64,000 bases of DNA, taken from NCBI RefSeq assembly GCF_019468565.1, contig NZ_CP080521.1, positions 1,798,001-1,862,000 on the forward strand. The letters run 5' to 3'. A program made the translations under genes and the position numbers. The stretch is from Pseudonocardia sp. DSM 110487. Its GTDB lineage: Bacteria > Actinomycetota > Actinomycetes > Mycobacteriales > Pseudonocardiaceae. The notes under the pieces were generated by a model. The model worked only from the letters and a program-made list of their open reading frames with translations. It was not told the origin of the DNA and ran no database searches. This document shows, one piece after another, positions 1-8,076 of the stretch (the first letter of the stretch is position 1; every line of letters starts with the position of its first letter).

Positions 1-267
1 CCGGCTCGTTCGCCCTTGCTGACCGCGACCGAGACCGGTCACTCCCCGTGCTCTCGACCGCTGCCCCGGCCGGGCGACGTTCCACCCGTCCGGGTCACTG
101 CCGCCCCGACCTGCCGGATCGTCCCTTGTGGAGTCCGGCCGGAGGCGGCCCGCATCCGCCGCGCCGACCGACAGCCTAGCCGCGGTGAACGCTGCCCGCC
201 GTCATCGCCCGAGCACCCGGTGTGGCTGTGACGTCGGCGGCGCGGCCGGCACCGTTACCCTGATCGG
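1..267. other. Upstream region without a supported gene
   Basis: I see no gene here. Short open frames cross the stretch but none has a plausible start signal or a recognisable product. It probably holds the promoter of the patatin-like gene that starts at 268, but no convincing -35/-10 pair stands out. Confidence 0.4.
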
Positions 268-1236
268 GTGCCAATGGTGTCTCCCGTGCCCTTTCTCCAC
301 GGTGACCGGGAGGTCATCGACGTCCTGCGCGAGCGGAGAGCGTCGCGCACCACGCCGGGCGCTCGCGACGACGGGAACCGGGTCGCGCTCGTCATCGGCG
401 GCGGTGGGATGCGCGGCGCGTACGTGGCGGGGATGCTGCGCGCGCTCGACCGGGCCGGTCTCGTGCCCGCCTTCGACGAGGTCTACGGGGCCTCGTCGGG
501 TGGGTTCAGTGGTGCGGCGTTCCTCACCGGCGACGCCGCCGCCTGCGCCGCGAGCTATCCCGAGGACCTCTCCACGGACGTGTTCATCAACATGCGGCGG
601 CTCGGCAGCAGGCGCCCGGTGGTCGCCCTCGACCACCTCGTGCACGACGTGCTCTGCGATCGCAAGCCACTCGCGTGGCACGAGCTGGGGCACACGCCCG
701 CGCCGCTGCGGGTGGTCGCCACCGACGCGGCGGACCTGACCGCCCACACCCTCGAGGGCATGGAAACGGTCGAGGACTGGCAGCGAGCGCTGCGGGCGAG
801 CGCGTCCATCCCGTTGCTGGCCGGGCCGCCGATCCCGTGGGGCGGGCGGCGCTGGGTGGACGGATCGATCGCCGAGCCGCTCGCCATGGCGCGGGCCCTG
901 CGCGGAGGTGCCACCCACGTGCTCGTGCTGCTGTGCCGGGGGAGTGACGACCTGCACGGAGACCCCGACGCCGGGCTTTCCCTGTGGGCCCGCGCGCTCG
1001 ACCGGGTCGTCCCCGGGCTGGGCTCGCTCGCCCAGGGCTCCCGCCGGTACGGCGCCGACCTGCGCCTTGTCACAGACGCCGCGCACCCCGAGCGCGGGCC
1101 GGGTCACCTGGCCGCGATCGGCCCGTCCCGCTCCACCGGCATGGGGGCACTGTGCGTCGACCCCGTGCGCGTGGGCGAGGCGGTGCGGATCGGCGACGAG
1201 TCGGCGGCCACGGCGTTGGAGGCGGTAGCCGCCTGA
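268..1236 (+). CDS. Patatin-like phospholipase family protein
   Basis: Predicted serine lipid acyl hydrolase of 322 residues, opening at a GTG. Patatin-fold enzymes use a Ser-Asp dyad to hydrolyse phospholipid or acyl-ester bonds. The signature is complete: a glycine-rich oxyanion loop (GGGGMRGAY, about residue 45), the nucleophile elbow GASSGG about 30 residues later, and the DG-type aspartate motif in VDGSI near residue 200. No signal peptide or membrane segment is visible, so it is probably cytosolic. cinA starts 18 bases after its stop on the same strand, so the two may be cotranscribed. The substrate cannot be told from sequence; bacterial relatives range from housekeeping esterases to toxins. 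Confidence 0.85.
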   Translation: MPMVSPVPFLHGDREVIDVLRERRASRTTPGARDDGNRVALVIGGGGMRGAYVAGMLRALDRAGLVPAFDEVYGASSGGFSGAAFLTGDAAACAASYPEDLSTDVFINMRRLGSRRPVVALDHLVHDVLCDRKPLAWHELGHTPAPLRVVATDAADLTAHTLEGMETVEDWQRALRASASIPLLAGPPIPWGGRRWVDGSIAEPLAMARALRGGATHVLVLLCRGSDDLHGDPDAGLSLWARALDRVVPGLGSLAQGSRRYGADLRLVTDAAHPERGPGHLAAIGPSRSTGMGALCVDPVRVGEAVRIGDESAATALEAVAA

Positions 1237-1254
1237 TCCGGTTACGGTCGGCGC

Positions 1255-2538
1255 GTGGGAGCTGGGGTCCGGCCACGCGCCGCCGTCGTCGTCACCGGGA
1301 GCGAGCTGCTGACGGGGGTGATCGCCGATCGCAACGGCCCGTGGGTCTCCCGCGAGCTCGCCGCGCTCGGCTTCGAGGTGGCGCACGTGCAGCTCGTCGG
1401 CGACCGGCCGGACGACCTCACCCACGCGCTGGAGTTCGCCGTCGAGGACGGCTGCGAGCTGGTCGTCACCAGCGGCGGGCTCGGCCCGACGGCCGACGAC
1501 CTGACCGGAGAGGTCGTCGCCCGGTTCGCGGGCGCGCCGCTCGAGCTGGACGAGGCGATGTACGAGCGGATCGCGCAGATCCTGGCCGGCTTCGCCGCCC
1601 GCACCGGCTTCGGCGGCCCGGCCCTCGACGCGGCGAACCGCAAGCAGGCCATGGTGCCGAAGGGCGCGGTGCCGCTCGACCCCGTCGGCACGGCGCCGGG
1701 GCTCGTGGTGCCCCGGCCCGGCGGGCCGCTCGTCGTGGTGCTGCCCGGGCCGCCCCGCGAGCTGCAGGGGATGTGGCCTGCTGCGCTGGCGTCGGCCCCC
1801 GTCCGGGACCTGCTGGCGCACGTGCCGGCGGCCACCGCTCGATCGTTGCGCTACTTCGGCCTGCCCGAGTCCGAGATCGCCGCCACCCTCCGCGAGATCG
1901 AGGCGGAGCACGACCTGTCCGGCATCGAGATCACCACCTGCCTGCGCCGGTCGGAGCTGGAGGTGGACCTGCGCCCGCAACCGGGCGCCGAGGAGATCGC
2001 AGGGGTCGTGCACGCCCAGCTCGCGGCCCGGCACGCGCGCCACCTGGTGAGCGTCGACGGCACGAGCACCGACGACCTGCTGGCGCACGCCCTGCGCGAG
2101 CGGGGCTGGACGGTCGCCACGGGGGAGTCGTGCACGGGAGGCATGCTCGCCTCCCGGCTCGTCGACCTGGCCGGGTCGTCCGACTACGTCGCGGGCGGAG
2201 TGGTCGCCTACTCCAACGAGGCCAAGACCGCCCTGCTCGGCGTGCCGGCCGAGATGATCGCCACGCACGGCGCCGTATCGCCGGAGGTCGCACGTGCGCT
2301 CGCCGACGGGGCCCGCGAGCGGCTCGGCGCCGACGTCGGGATCGGGATCACCGGCGTCGCGGGCCCCGGCGGCGGCACCGAGGCGAAGCCCGTCGGCTAC
2401 GTCTGCTTCTGCGTCACCACCGGCGACGGCCAGGTGATCGCCCGAGACCCCCGCCTCCCTGGCGGTCGCACGGACATCAGGGAACGCTCCACGGACGTGG
2501 GCATGCACCTGCTGCTCCGCGCCGCGCGCCACTCCTGA
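1255..2538 (+). CDS. cinA: CinA family protein (competence/damage-inducible; NMN deamidase domain)
   Basis: 427 residues, GTG start. The N-terminal half is a MoCF-biosynthesis-type fold (TGSELLTG, then TSGGLGPTADD), associated with ADP-ribose pyrophosphatase activity in characterised CinA. The C-terminal half is the CinA domain that deamidates nicotinamide mononucleotide to nicotinate mononucleotide in pyridine-nucleotide salvage; it shows ATGESCTGGMLASRL and TGVAGPGGGTEAKPVG. The length matches full-length two-domain CinA. It lies 18 bases after the patatin-like gene and converges with the superoxide dismutase gene. Its role in competence here is unknown; the salvage function is the safer reading. 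Confidence 0.92.
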   Translation: MGAGVRPRAAVVVTGSELLTGVIADRNGPWVSRELAALGFEVAHVQLVGDRPDDLTHALEFAVEDGCELVVTSGGLGPTADDLTGEVVARFAGAPLELDEAMYERIAQILAGFAARTGFGGPALDAANRKQAMVPKGAVPLDPVGTAPGLVVPRPGGPLVVVLPGPPRELQGMWPAALASAPVRDLLAHVPAATARSLRYFGLPESEIAATLREIEAEHDLSGIEITTCLRRSELEVDLRPQPGAEEIAGVVHAQLAARHARHLVSVDGTSTDDLLAHALRERGWTVATGESCTGGMLASRLVDLAGSSDYVAGGVVAYSNEAKTALLGVPAEMIATHGAVSPEVARALADGARERLGADVGIGITGVAGPGGGTEAKPVGYVCFCVTTGDGQVIARDPRLPGGRTDIRERSTDVGMHLLLRAARHS

Positions 2539-2565
2539 TTCCGACGAACGGCGCGTTCGTCGGAA
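2539..2565. terminator. Bidirectional terminator-like hairpin between cinA and sodA
   Basis: Perfect inverted repeat with two 12-base arms (TTCCGACGAACG and its complement) around a 3-base loop. It sits between the convergent stops of cinA (2538) and the superoxide dismutase gene (2569). There is no U-tract, which is common for actinobacterial terminators. Confidence 0.6.
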
Positions 2566-2568
2566 CGG

Positions 2569-3171
2569 TCACGCTGCGCGGGCGTTCTCGAAGCGCGCCT
2601 GCGCGTCGGCCCAGTTCACGACGTTCCACCAGGCCTTGACGTAGTCCGGCTTGACGTTGCGGTATTGCAGGTAGAAGGCGTGTTCCCACATGTCGAGCAT
2701 GGTGATGGGGATCTGGCCTGCCGGGAGGTTGGCCTGCTGGTCGTAGAGCTGGTGGATGAGCAGGCGCTGCCCGAGGGTGTCCCAGCCGAGGATGGCCCAG
2801 CCGGAGCCCTGGATGGTGGTGGCGGCGGCGGTGAAGTGGGCCTGGAAGGCGTCGAAGGAGCCGAAGTGCTCGTCGAGGGCGGTGGCGAGTTCGCCGGTGG
2901 GCTTGTCGCCGCCGTCGGGGGAGAGGTTCTGCCAGAAGGTGGAGTGGTTGACGTGGCCGCCGAGGTTGAAGGCGAGGGTTTTCTCGAGGCCGACGATGGT
3001 GCTGAAGTCGCCTTTGTCGCGGGCGTCGGCGAGCTTGTCGAGGGTCTGGTTGAGGGCGCCGACGTAGGTCTGGTGGTGTTTGGAGTGGTGCAGCTCCATG
3101 ATCTCGCCGGTGATGTGCGGGGCGAGGGCGCCGTAGTCGTAGGGCAGGTCGGGCAGCGTGTAGGTGGTCAT
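2569..3171 (-). CDS. sodA: Superoxide dismutase [Fe/Mn]
   Basis: Dismutates superoxide to oxygen and hydrogen peroxide in the cytosol. 200 residues, the usual length for a single-chain Fe/Mn-SOD. It begins MTTYTLPDLPYDYGAL, the classic family N-terminus, so I choose the ATG at 3171 although the frame stays open upstream. All four metal ligands are visible: His in MELHHSKHHQTYV, His in GGHVNHSTFW, and Asp and His in MLDMWEHAFYLQY. GSGWAILGWD is also typical. The metal (Fe, Mn or either) cannot be settled by eye. Codon choice here is strikingly uniform (runs of GGC/CTC/GAG), as expected for a highly expressed gene. Confidence 0.95.
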   Translation of the reverse strand: MTTYTLPDLPYDYGALAPHITGEIMELHHSKHHQTYVGALNQTLDKLADARDKGDFSTIVGLEKTLAFNLGGHVNHSTFWQNLSPDGGDKPTGELATALDEHFGSFDAFQAHFTAAATTIQGSGWAILGWDTLGQRLLIHQLYDQQANLPAGQIPITMLDMWEHAFYLQYRNVKPDYVKAWWNVVNWADAQARFENARAA

Positions 3172-3370
3172 CAGTAGCGATGATGATGCTCTTGCCAGTA
3201 GATTGCAACTACCTCCGGCTGGTGATCGTTCTGGCAGCTCGACGTCGGCGGGGGACGCGGACCCGGCCGACCGTCGGCCGGGTCCGCGTGTAACTGCGGG
3301 ACGCCCGGGAGCGTTATGTCGTCGGGGGAGTCGGCGTTGCGCGTGTAGTGCGTGCCCGGGGGGAAAGCGC

Positions 3371-3856
3371 ATGGGGATGTGGGCTGGATGGCCAGGTCGG
3401 GCGAAGGCTGTGGGGCGGCCGGAGCGCCCGCCTGAGGACCGCTCGACGCTCACCCGTGACGAGCAGCGCCGGTTCGACGAGATCGCCCGCCAGATCGATC
3501 AGGACGTGGACGCCGTGCAGGCACCGGTGACCACCGCGGTCGTCCCGGTGCGGCTGGCGGCGGTCGGGTTGCTCGTCGTCGGGCTGACCGGGCTCCTGAC
3601 CGGCTTCGCCAGGAGCGACGTCGTTGTCCTGGCGGTCGTCGGACTCGCCCCGATCGCGGTCGCGCTGCTCCTGCTCGCGCTGGCGAGGCCTCCCCGGCCT
3701 GCACCGGCACCGTCGGGCGGACCGCTGGTCACGCGGTTCTGGTCGTGGCTCACCACGTGTGCCGCGGACGGTTGCCGCGAGCATCCCGTGCACATGGGGT
3801 GGTGCCGCGAGCACGCCCCGCGCTACGAGCCGGGGCCCGACGAGTTCTGGGGCTAG
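3371..3856 (+). CDS. Small two-TM protein, DUF3040-like N-terminus, Cys/His C-terminus
   Basis: 161 residues. ATG 3371 follows a strong GGGGGAAAG Shine-Dalgarno sequence. A TRDEQRRFDEIARQIDQD segment resembles the start of actinobacterial DUF3040 membrane proteins (family resemblance from memory). Two transmembrane helices follow (about residues 63-83 and 88-108). The tail carries CAADGCREHPVHMGWCREH, a Cys/His cluster that could bind zinc. The region between this gene and sodA (3172-3370) would hold both divergent promoters. Function unknown. Confidence 0.65.
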   Translation: MGMWAGWPGRAKAVGRPERPPEDRSTLTRDEQRRFDEIARQIDQDVDAVQAPVTTAVVPVRLAAVGLLVVGLTGLLTGFARSDVVVLAVVGLAPIAVALLLLALARPPRPAPAPSGGPLVTRFWSWLTTCAADGCREHPVHMGWCREHAPRYEPGPDEFWG

Positions 3857-4127
3857 TACCACCGCCGGACGTGATCGTTCTTCTGATCGCAGGGCTGGGG
3901 AAGCATCTCGCACGGCGGAGCCGCCGGCGCAACCCGTGTCTGCCGGCGCACCCCCTCGTAGGTCAGACACCCCGTCGACCGGGCGCGCCACCCGAGAACG
4001 AGTGCGTCGGGCGACACGAGGCCGGGTCGGGCCGCCCGGCGAGAGCCTGTGATCATCAGATCGGCACCTTTCCCGACCCGGGGGCGTCGGGTTTCGCGCC
4101 GAGCCGCTGATCATCCGCTTGGGTCGC

Positions 4128-4149
4128 GGTGCGTTCCGCGGAACGCACC
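4128..4149. repeat. 22-base perfect palindrome
   Basis: A perfect self-complementary stretch with core GCGTTCCGCGGAACGC, extended three bases each side by GGT/ACC, with no spacer. It lies about 40 bases outside the left arm of the long inverted repeat. It could be a protein-binding site or the end of a mobile element; no function is assignable. Confidence 0.7.
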
Positions 4150-4186
4150 CCCCGGGAGGGTGCGGCCGGGTGCCGGACGCTTTCGT

Positions 4187-4805
4187 GGGCGCGCCGTTCC
4201 CGGCCCCGGGTAGCCCCTGGCCTCACCCACAGCCCTCGGCTGCCGTCGTGTTCTCGCCGGTTCGCCTCGACCGGGTCGCCTTGCGGGGGTGGCTGGGTTG
4301 GGTGCACTACCGAATCGTGTGGTTGCTCGGGCGGCCGTCCCCGGCGCGGGGGCACGCCCGTCCGGGACGAGACCGCCGCGGTTCGGGTGCCACTTGACTG
4401 GCTGTGGTCCCGTCCTCGCCCCCTGACCGCCCATGGAATCTGGGGTGTGATCAGCGGAATCGCGACCTGAGCTGCACCCCTGCAGCTGATATCCCGTTCC
4501 TGCTGATCATGGACCTGCGCGCGAGCCCTGTCCCTGGGTGGTCTCGCCTCGATCATCCGGGAGCGGGGCTGGGGGTGGAGGGTCGGGACCACAGCCAGTC
4601 GCGTGGCACCCGGCAGCGACGGTCTCGTCGGGAACGGGCGTGCCCCCGCGTCGGGGACGGCCGCCCACGCAACCCCAGGGTTCGGTAGTGCACCCCACCC
4701 AGCCACCCCCGCGACGTGAAGGGGTCGAGGTGAACCGGCGGAACACACGCGAGGCCCGGATCACGAGGCGGGCGCCGGGTGGCCCGGGCCGGGAACGGCG
4801 CGCCC
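4187..4805. repeat. Long diverged inverted repeat, two arms of about 235 bases
   Basis: The left arm (about 4187-4425) and the reverse complement of the right arm (about 4562-4805) align over most of their length, roughly 75-80% identical by eye. Shared blocks include GGCGCGCCGTTCCCGGCC, GGGGGTGGCTGGGT, GGTGCACTACCGAA, GGGCGGCCGTCCCC and ACTGGCTGTGGTCCCG. About 135 bases of unrelated sequence separate them. Both arms could have come from one repeat family inserted in opposite orientation, or this is a non-autonomous element or structured transcript. No transposase or target-site duplication is seen. Confidence 0.75.
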
Positions 4806-4883
4806 ACCGGCAGATGCCCCGACCAGATTGACCCGATGGATCGCCACGATCGCACCCCTACCGTCAGGCGCGGCGACGGGCAA

Positions 4884-5018
4884 GATCCGAACTATCGGTT
4901 GTCCATGGCTGCCGCCACGACCATGAGCACCCGTAACTCCGGATCATGGACGCGAAGATCGCAAGTAGCGGTTGCTCATGGCTGCCGGCACAGCCATGAG
5001 CAACCGCTACTGCGGATC
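4884..5018. repeat. Two tandem REP-like palindromic units
   Basis: Unit 2 (4957-5018) has perfect 20-base arms (4964-4983 and 4992-5011) around an 8-base loop GCCGGCAC, flanked by GATC on both sides. Unit 1 (4884-4945) has the same layout, size and GATC borders, but its arms have diverged and pair imperfectly. The units share orientation and are 11 bases apart. They lie 100-230 bases beyond the epoxide hydrolase stop, so unit 2 could also end transcription of that minus-strand operon. Confidence 0.75.
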
Positions 5019-5116
5019 ATGTGGCAGTCCACGTCCCCGCCTCGACCAGCAAGATCACGAAGTAGAGCTGTAGTACTGGTGTCGGGGGAGGCCGCCCGTC
5101 CGCACCGCACGAGCCG

Positions 5117-6250
5117 TCAGCGCAACTTCCGGAAGAACGTCCGCAGCTCGTCGACGAGGACGTCCGGTTGCTCCAGCGCCGCGAAATGGCCGCCGACCGC
5201 GGGTTCGTTCCAGTGCCGCAGGTCGGTGTAGCGACGTTCGAGCCAGTGACGGGGCAGCCGGGCCAGTTCCTGCGGGAAGAGCGTGACGCCGGTCGGGACG
5301 GGCACCTCGTCCGTACGGCGGCGGTCGTAGCTCTCCCAGTACAGCCGGGCCGACGACGCGCCGGTGTCGGGGAGCCAGTAGAGCATCACGTTGTCGAGCA
5401 GGCGGTCGCGGGAGATGACGTTCTCCGGGTGGCCGGCGCAGTCGGTCCAGGCCCAGAACTTCTCGACGATCCACATGCACTGCCCGGACGGCGAGTCGGC
5501 GAGGCCGTACCCGAGCGTCTGCGGGCGGGTGGCCTGCTCGCGGGAGTACCCGGTGCCGACCTTCAGGAAGTTCTCGCGTGCGGTGAGCGCCTTCTGCTCG
5601 GCGGGATCGAGCGGCTGGCGCTCGCCTTCCGGCGGGGGTGCGGCCAGCGGCATGGTCAGGTGGATGCCGACGACGTTCTCCGGCGCGCCCGTGCCCAGCG
5701 CCGAGGAGATCGCCGATCCCCAGTCCCCGCCGTGTGCCCCGTAACGGTCGTAGCCGAGCCGGTCCATGAGCTGGGCCCACGCTGTGGCGATCCGTTCCAC
5801 GCCCCAGCCGGGGACGGTCGGCTTGCCGCTGAACCCGAAGCCGGGCAGCGACGGGATCACGAGGTGGAACGCGTCGGCCGCGTCCGGCGGGTCGGTGAGT
5901 GCCGAGACGATGCCGAGGAACTCCACGATCGATCCCGGCCAGCCGTGCGTGAGCAGCAGCGGCATTGCGCCTCTGTGTCGCGAGCGCACATGCAGCAGGT
6001 GCACCTCGACGGTGTCGTCGCCGCCCCCGTCCAGTCCGGTGCGGAACTGGGGGAGCGCGTTGATCTCGGCCTCGCAGCGGCGCCAGTCGTAGCGGCGGGC
6101 CCAGTGGTCACACAGCTCGCGGGCGTAATCCAGCGGCACGCCCTGTGTCCATCCGGCCGCTGTGGCCGTGTCGGGCCATCGGGTGCGGGCGAGGCGCTCG
6201 CGCAGGTCGTCGAGCTCCGACTCGGGGACTTCGATGCGAAATTCCCGCAC
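5117..6250 (-). CDS. Epoxide hydrolase (EHN domain, alpha/beta-hydrolase fold)
   Basis: 377 residues from GTG 6250. Such enzymes open epoxides to vicinal diols through an aspartyl-ester intermediate. The N-terminal epoxide hydrolase domain begins REFRIEVPESELDDLRERL, with a typical RWPDT nearby. HGWPGS supplies the oxyanion region and HGGDWGSAIS carries the nucleophilic Asp. The C-terminal GGHFAALEQPD carries the catalytic His. The length fits the microsomal/juvenile-hormone-type bacterial family. The start overlaps the SDR stop by one base (TAGTG), so translation is probably coupled. The substrate is unknown; the neighbours (SDR, amidase) suggest catabolism of a cyclic or unsaturated compound. 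Confidence 0.9.
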   Translation of the reverse strand: MREFRIEVPESELDDLRERLARTRWPDTATAAGWTQGVPLDYARELCDHWARRYDWRRCEAEINALPQFRTGLDGGGDDTVEVHLLHVRSRHRGAMPLLLTHGWPGSIVEFLGIVSALTDPPDAADAFHLVIPSLPGFGFSGKPTVPGWGVERIATAWAQLMDRLGYDRYGAHGGDWGSAISSALGTGAPENVVGIHLTMPLAAPPPEGERQPLDPAEQKALTARENFLKVGTGYSREQATRPQTLGYGLADSPSGQCMWIVEKFWAWTDCAGHPENVISRDRLLDNVMLYWLPDTGASSARLYWESYDRRRTDEVPVPTGVTLFPQELARLPRHWLERRYTDLRHWNEPAVGGHFAALEQPDVLVDELRTFFRKLR

Positions 6251-7011
6251 TACAACTGCACTCCTCTGGTCAGTGCCCCGTCGACGACGAGGTTGGTGCC
6301 GCTGATCCGTGACGCCCGCGGGCTCGCGAGCATCACCACGGCGTAGGCGGTCTCTTCGGGACCGCCCATCCGGCCGGTGGGGTTGAGGCCGAGCGCCAGG
6401 TCGTAGAGCGCGCGGTTGTTCTGCTCGATGTTCTGCCAGACGCCGCCGTCGAAGTAGACGTTGCCGGGGGACACGGCGTTGGCCCGGATGCCCTTCGCGG
6501 CCAGGTCGTGGGCGAGGCCCGAGACGTAGTGCACGAGCGCCCCCTTCATCACGCCGTACGAGCCGTCGGCGAAGTCGATCTCCCGGCCGGACACGCTCGA
6601 CACGGCGATGACCGATGCGGCGTCGCTGCGCTCGAGGTGCGGCAGCGCCGCCTCGACCATCCGGACGGTGTGCATGAGGTCGACTTCGAAGCTGGCCCGC
6701 CAGTTCTCCTCGCCTGGGCCGATCGCGAGGGCGGAGACGTTGGCGACGACGATGTCGATCCCCCCGAAACGCTGGGCCGAGGCCTCGACCCACGCGCGGA
6801 GCGCGGCTGCATCGGCGACGTCGAGTGCCGTGCCGGCGACGTCGTGGCCCGCGCCGCGCAGTTCCTCTTCGGCCTTCTTGACGTCGACGTCGGTGCGGGC
6901 GCAGAAGGCGACCTTCGTGCCCTCGGCCGCGAGCCCGTCGACGATCGCGCGTCCGATCCCCTTCGAGCCGCCGGTTACCAGCGCCGTCCGGCCGGTGAGC
7001 TGCAGATCCAC
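6250..7011 (-). CDS. SDR family NAD(P)-dependent oxidoreductase
   Basis: 253 residues. GTG 7011 follows GGAGA in the linking sequence. It is a classical short-chain dehydrogenase: the nucleotide-binding TGGSKGIGRAI near residue 12, an NVSALA variant of the NNAG motif, catalytic Ser in VSSVSG and the YGVMKG catalytic Tyr/Lys pair, then NAVSPGNV. The C-terminal GTNLVVDGALTRG is typical. It lies 8 bases after the amidase-family gene and overlaps the epoxide hydrolase start, so it is the middle of a minus-strand operon. Coenzyme and substrate are not determined. Confidence 0.9.
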   Translation of the reverse strand: MDLQLTGRTALVTGGSKGIGRAIVDGLAAEGTKVAFCARTDVDVKKAEEELRGAGHDVAGTALDVADAAALRAWVEASAQRFGGIDIVVANVSALAIGPGEENWRASFEVDLMHTVRMVEAALPHLERSDAASVIAVSSVSGREIDFADGSYGVMKGALVHYVSGLAHDLAAKGIRANAVSPGNVYFDGGVWQNIEQNNRALYDLALGLNPTGRMGGPEETAYAVVMLASPRASRISGTNLVVDGALTRGVQL

Positions 7012-7019
7012 GTTGTCTC

Positions 7020-8018
7020 CTACAGGCTTGCGGCCTGCTCGCGCAGGTGGCGGTGCATGCCGCCGAAGGCGGCAGCGGTGGGCAGGAGCGACTTCTCGAT
7101 CTTCGTGACCGCGCTGTAGTTGGTATCGCAGACGTTGGCCAGCGGCGAGCGGCTGACCTGGGTGAGCAGCTGGTAGGCGTCGAGGCGGTCGAGTCCGTAC
7201 AGCTCGCCGAGCCAGGCGATCATGCCGATCTGGCTGGCGCGCCACGCGTCCTCGAGGGGGCGGGCCGACCCGACGACCGCGTAGTCCTCGTCGTGCTCCA
7301 GCCGTGGCCAGGCCGGCGCGTGCCCCTTGACCAGCTCCACGATCAGAGTGACGTCCATGGCACCCTCGACGGCGGTGCCGCAGCTCTCGCCCTCGCCCTG
7401 GCGGTAGTGCCCGTCGCCGACGGAGAACAGCGCGCCCTCGACGTTCACGCCGAGGTAGCAGGTGGTGCCGGCGCGCATCTCCGGGGTGTCCATGTTGCCG
7501 CCGAACGTGTCGGGCACGAGGCTCGACCGCACCTCGCGGGCAGGCGGTGCCACGCCGACCGTGCCCAGCATCGGCGCGATCGGCAGCTCGAGGCTGAGCG
7601 AGCTGCGCTGTGCCTCGAACCGGACGATCCCGCGTGCGCGGTCCAGCTCGTAGATCCACGTCTGCTCTGGCAGCGGGTCGTTCAACAGGGCGGTGCGGTC
7701 GGTGCCGGTGAGCGCGCCGAAGAACGGGATCGTCGACGACGCCGCCCAGTCCCTGGCCGGCGTGAGGTCGGCGATGTGCAGGGCGAGGGTGTCGCCCGGC
7801 TCGGCCCCTTCCACGTAGAACGGGCCGGTCTGCGGGTTCACCTCCGCCATGTTCAGCACCTCCGACGGTTTGTCGGTGGTGCGCCGCAGCCGTCCCGAGA
7901 AGGCGTCCTCCGTCCAGAGCTTCAGCACCGTGCCGGGTGTGATCCGGTGGGTAGGGGCGACGCCGCCGAACGTCCACGCGTACTGGTCGGGCTGCGGCCG
8001 GAACTCCAGGACGTCCAC
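7020..8018 (-). CDS. Acetamidase/formamidase family protein (short form)
   Basis: 332 residues from GTG 8018; an in-frame start at 8102 would overlap the upstream gene. FmdA/AmdA-family enzymes hydrolyse short amides to ammonia and carboxylate. It shows the family hallmarks GDTLALHIADL, GGNMDTPEMRAGTTCYLGV, VNVEGALFSVGDGHYRQGEGE and ending DTNYSAVTKIEKSLLP. It is shorter than the second family member at 50320-51573 and belongs to a different subgroup, so the substrates probably differ. It lies between IclR and the SDR on the same strand. There is no clear ribosome binding site at the chosen start. Confidence 0.82.
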   Translation of the reverse strand: MDVLEFRPQPDQYAWTFGGVAPTHRITPGTVLKLWTEDAFSGRLRRTTDKPSEVLNMAEVNPQTGPFYVEGAEPGDTLALHIADLTPARDWAASSTIPFFGALTGTDRTALLNDPLPEQTWIYELDRARGIVRFEAQRSSLSLELPIAPMLGTVGVAPPAREVRSSLVPDTFGGNMDTPEMRAGTTCYLGVNVEGALFSVGDGHYRQGEGESCGTAVEGAMDVTLIVELVKGHAPAWPRLEHDEDYAVVGSARPLEDAWRASQIGMIAWLGELYGLDRLDAYQLLTQVSRSPLANVCDTNYSAVTKIEKSLLPTAAAFGGMHRHLREQAASL

Positions 8019-8076
8019 GCGGCAGATCGTGGGCCCAGGGCGGGATGGGCGCAAGACCGGGCCGGGATTGCAGCAA

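Larger units (their letters stand above)
3857..5116. other. Repeat-rich intergenic region without a credible gene
   Basis: 1.26 kb between a plus-strand gene and the 3' end of the epoxide hydrolase gene. Open frames exist on both strands but are compositional: none has a Shine-Dalgarno sequence, a recognisable motif or actinobacterial third-position bias over its length. The region holds a 22-base perfect palindrome, a long diverged inverted repeat and two tandem palindromic units, listed separately. A short hairpin (AGCTGCA, 4-base loop, TGCAGCT; 4470-4487) lies in the centre of the long inverted repeat. Confidence 0.6.

Noticed and set aside
202..2532. A 776-codon minus-strand open frame opposite the patatin-like and cinA genes
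   Set aside because: Low-complexity Arg/Gly/Ala/Asp-rich product without motifs; it is the antisense shadow of two well-supported genes in GC-rich DNA.
3172..3453. Upstream extension of the superoxide dismutase frame to 3453
   Set aside because: SOD proteins begin at the MTTYTLPDLPYDY segment; the extension has no family similarity and overlaps the divergent gene.
4056..4855. Open frames in the repeat-rich region whose products look alike on opposite strands
   Set aside because: The likeness follows from the inverted repeat at DNA level; no start signals or domains support translation.
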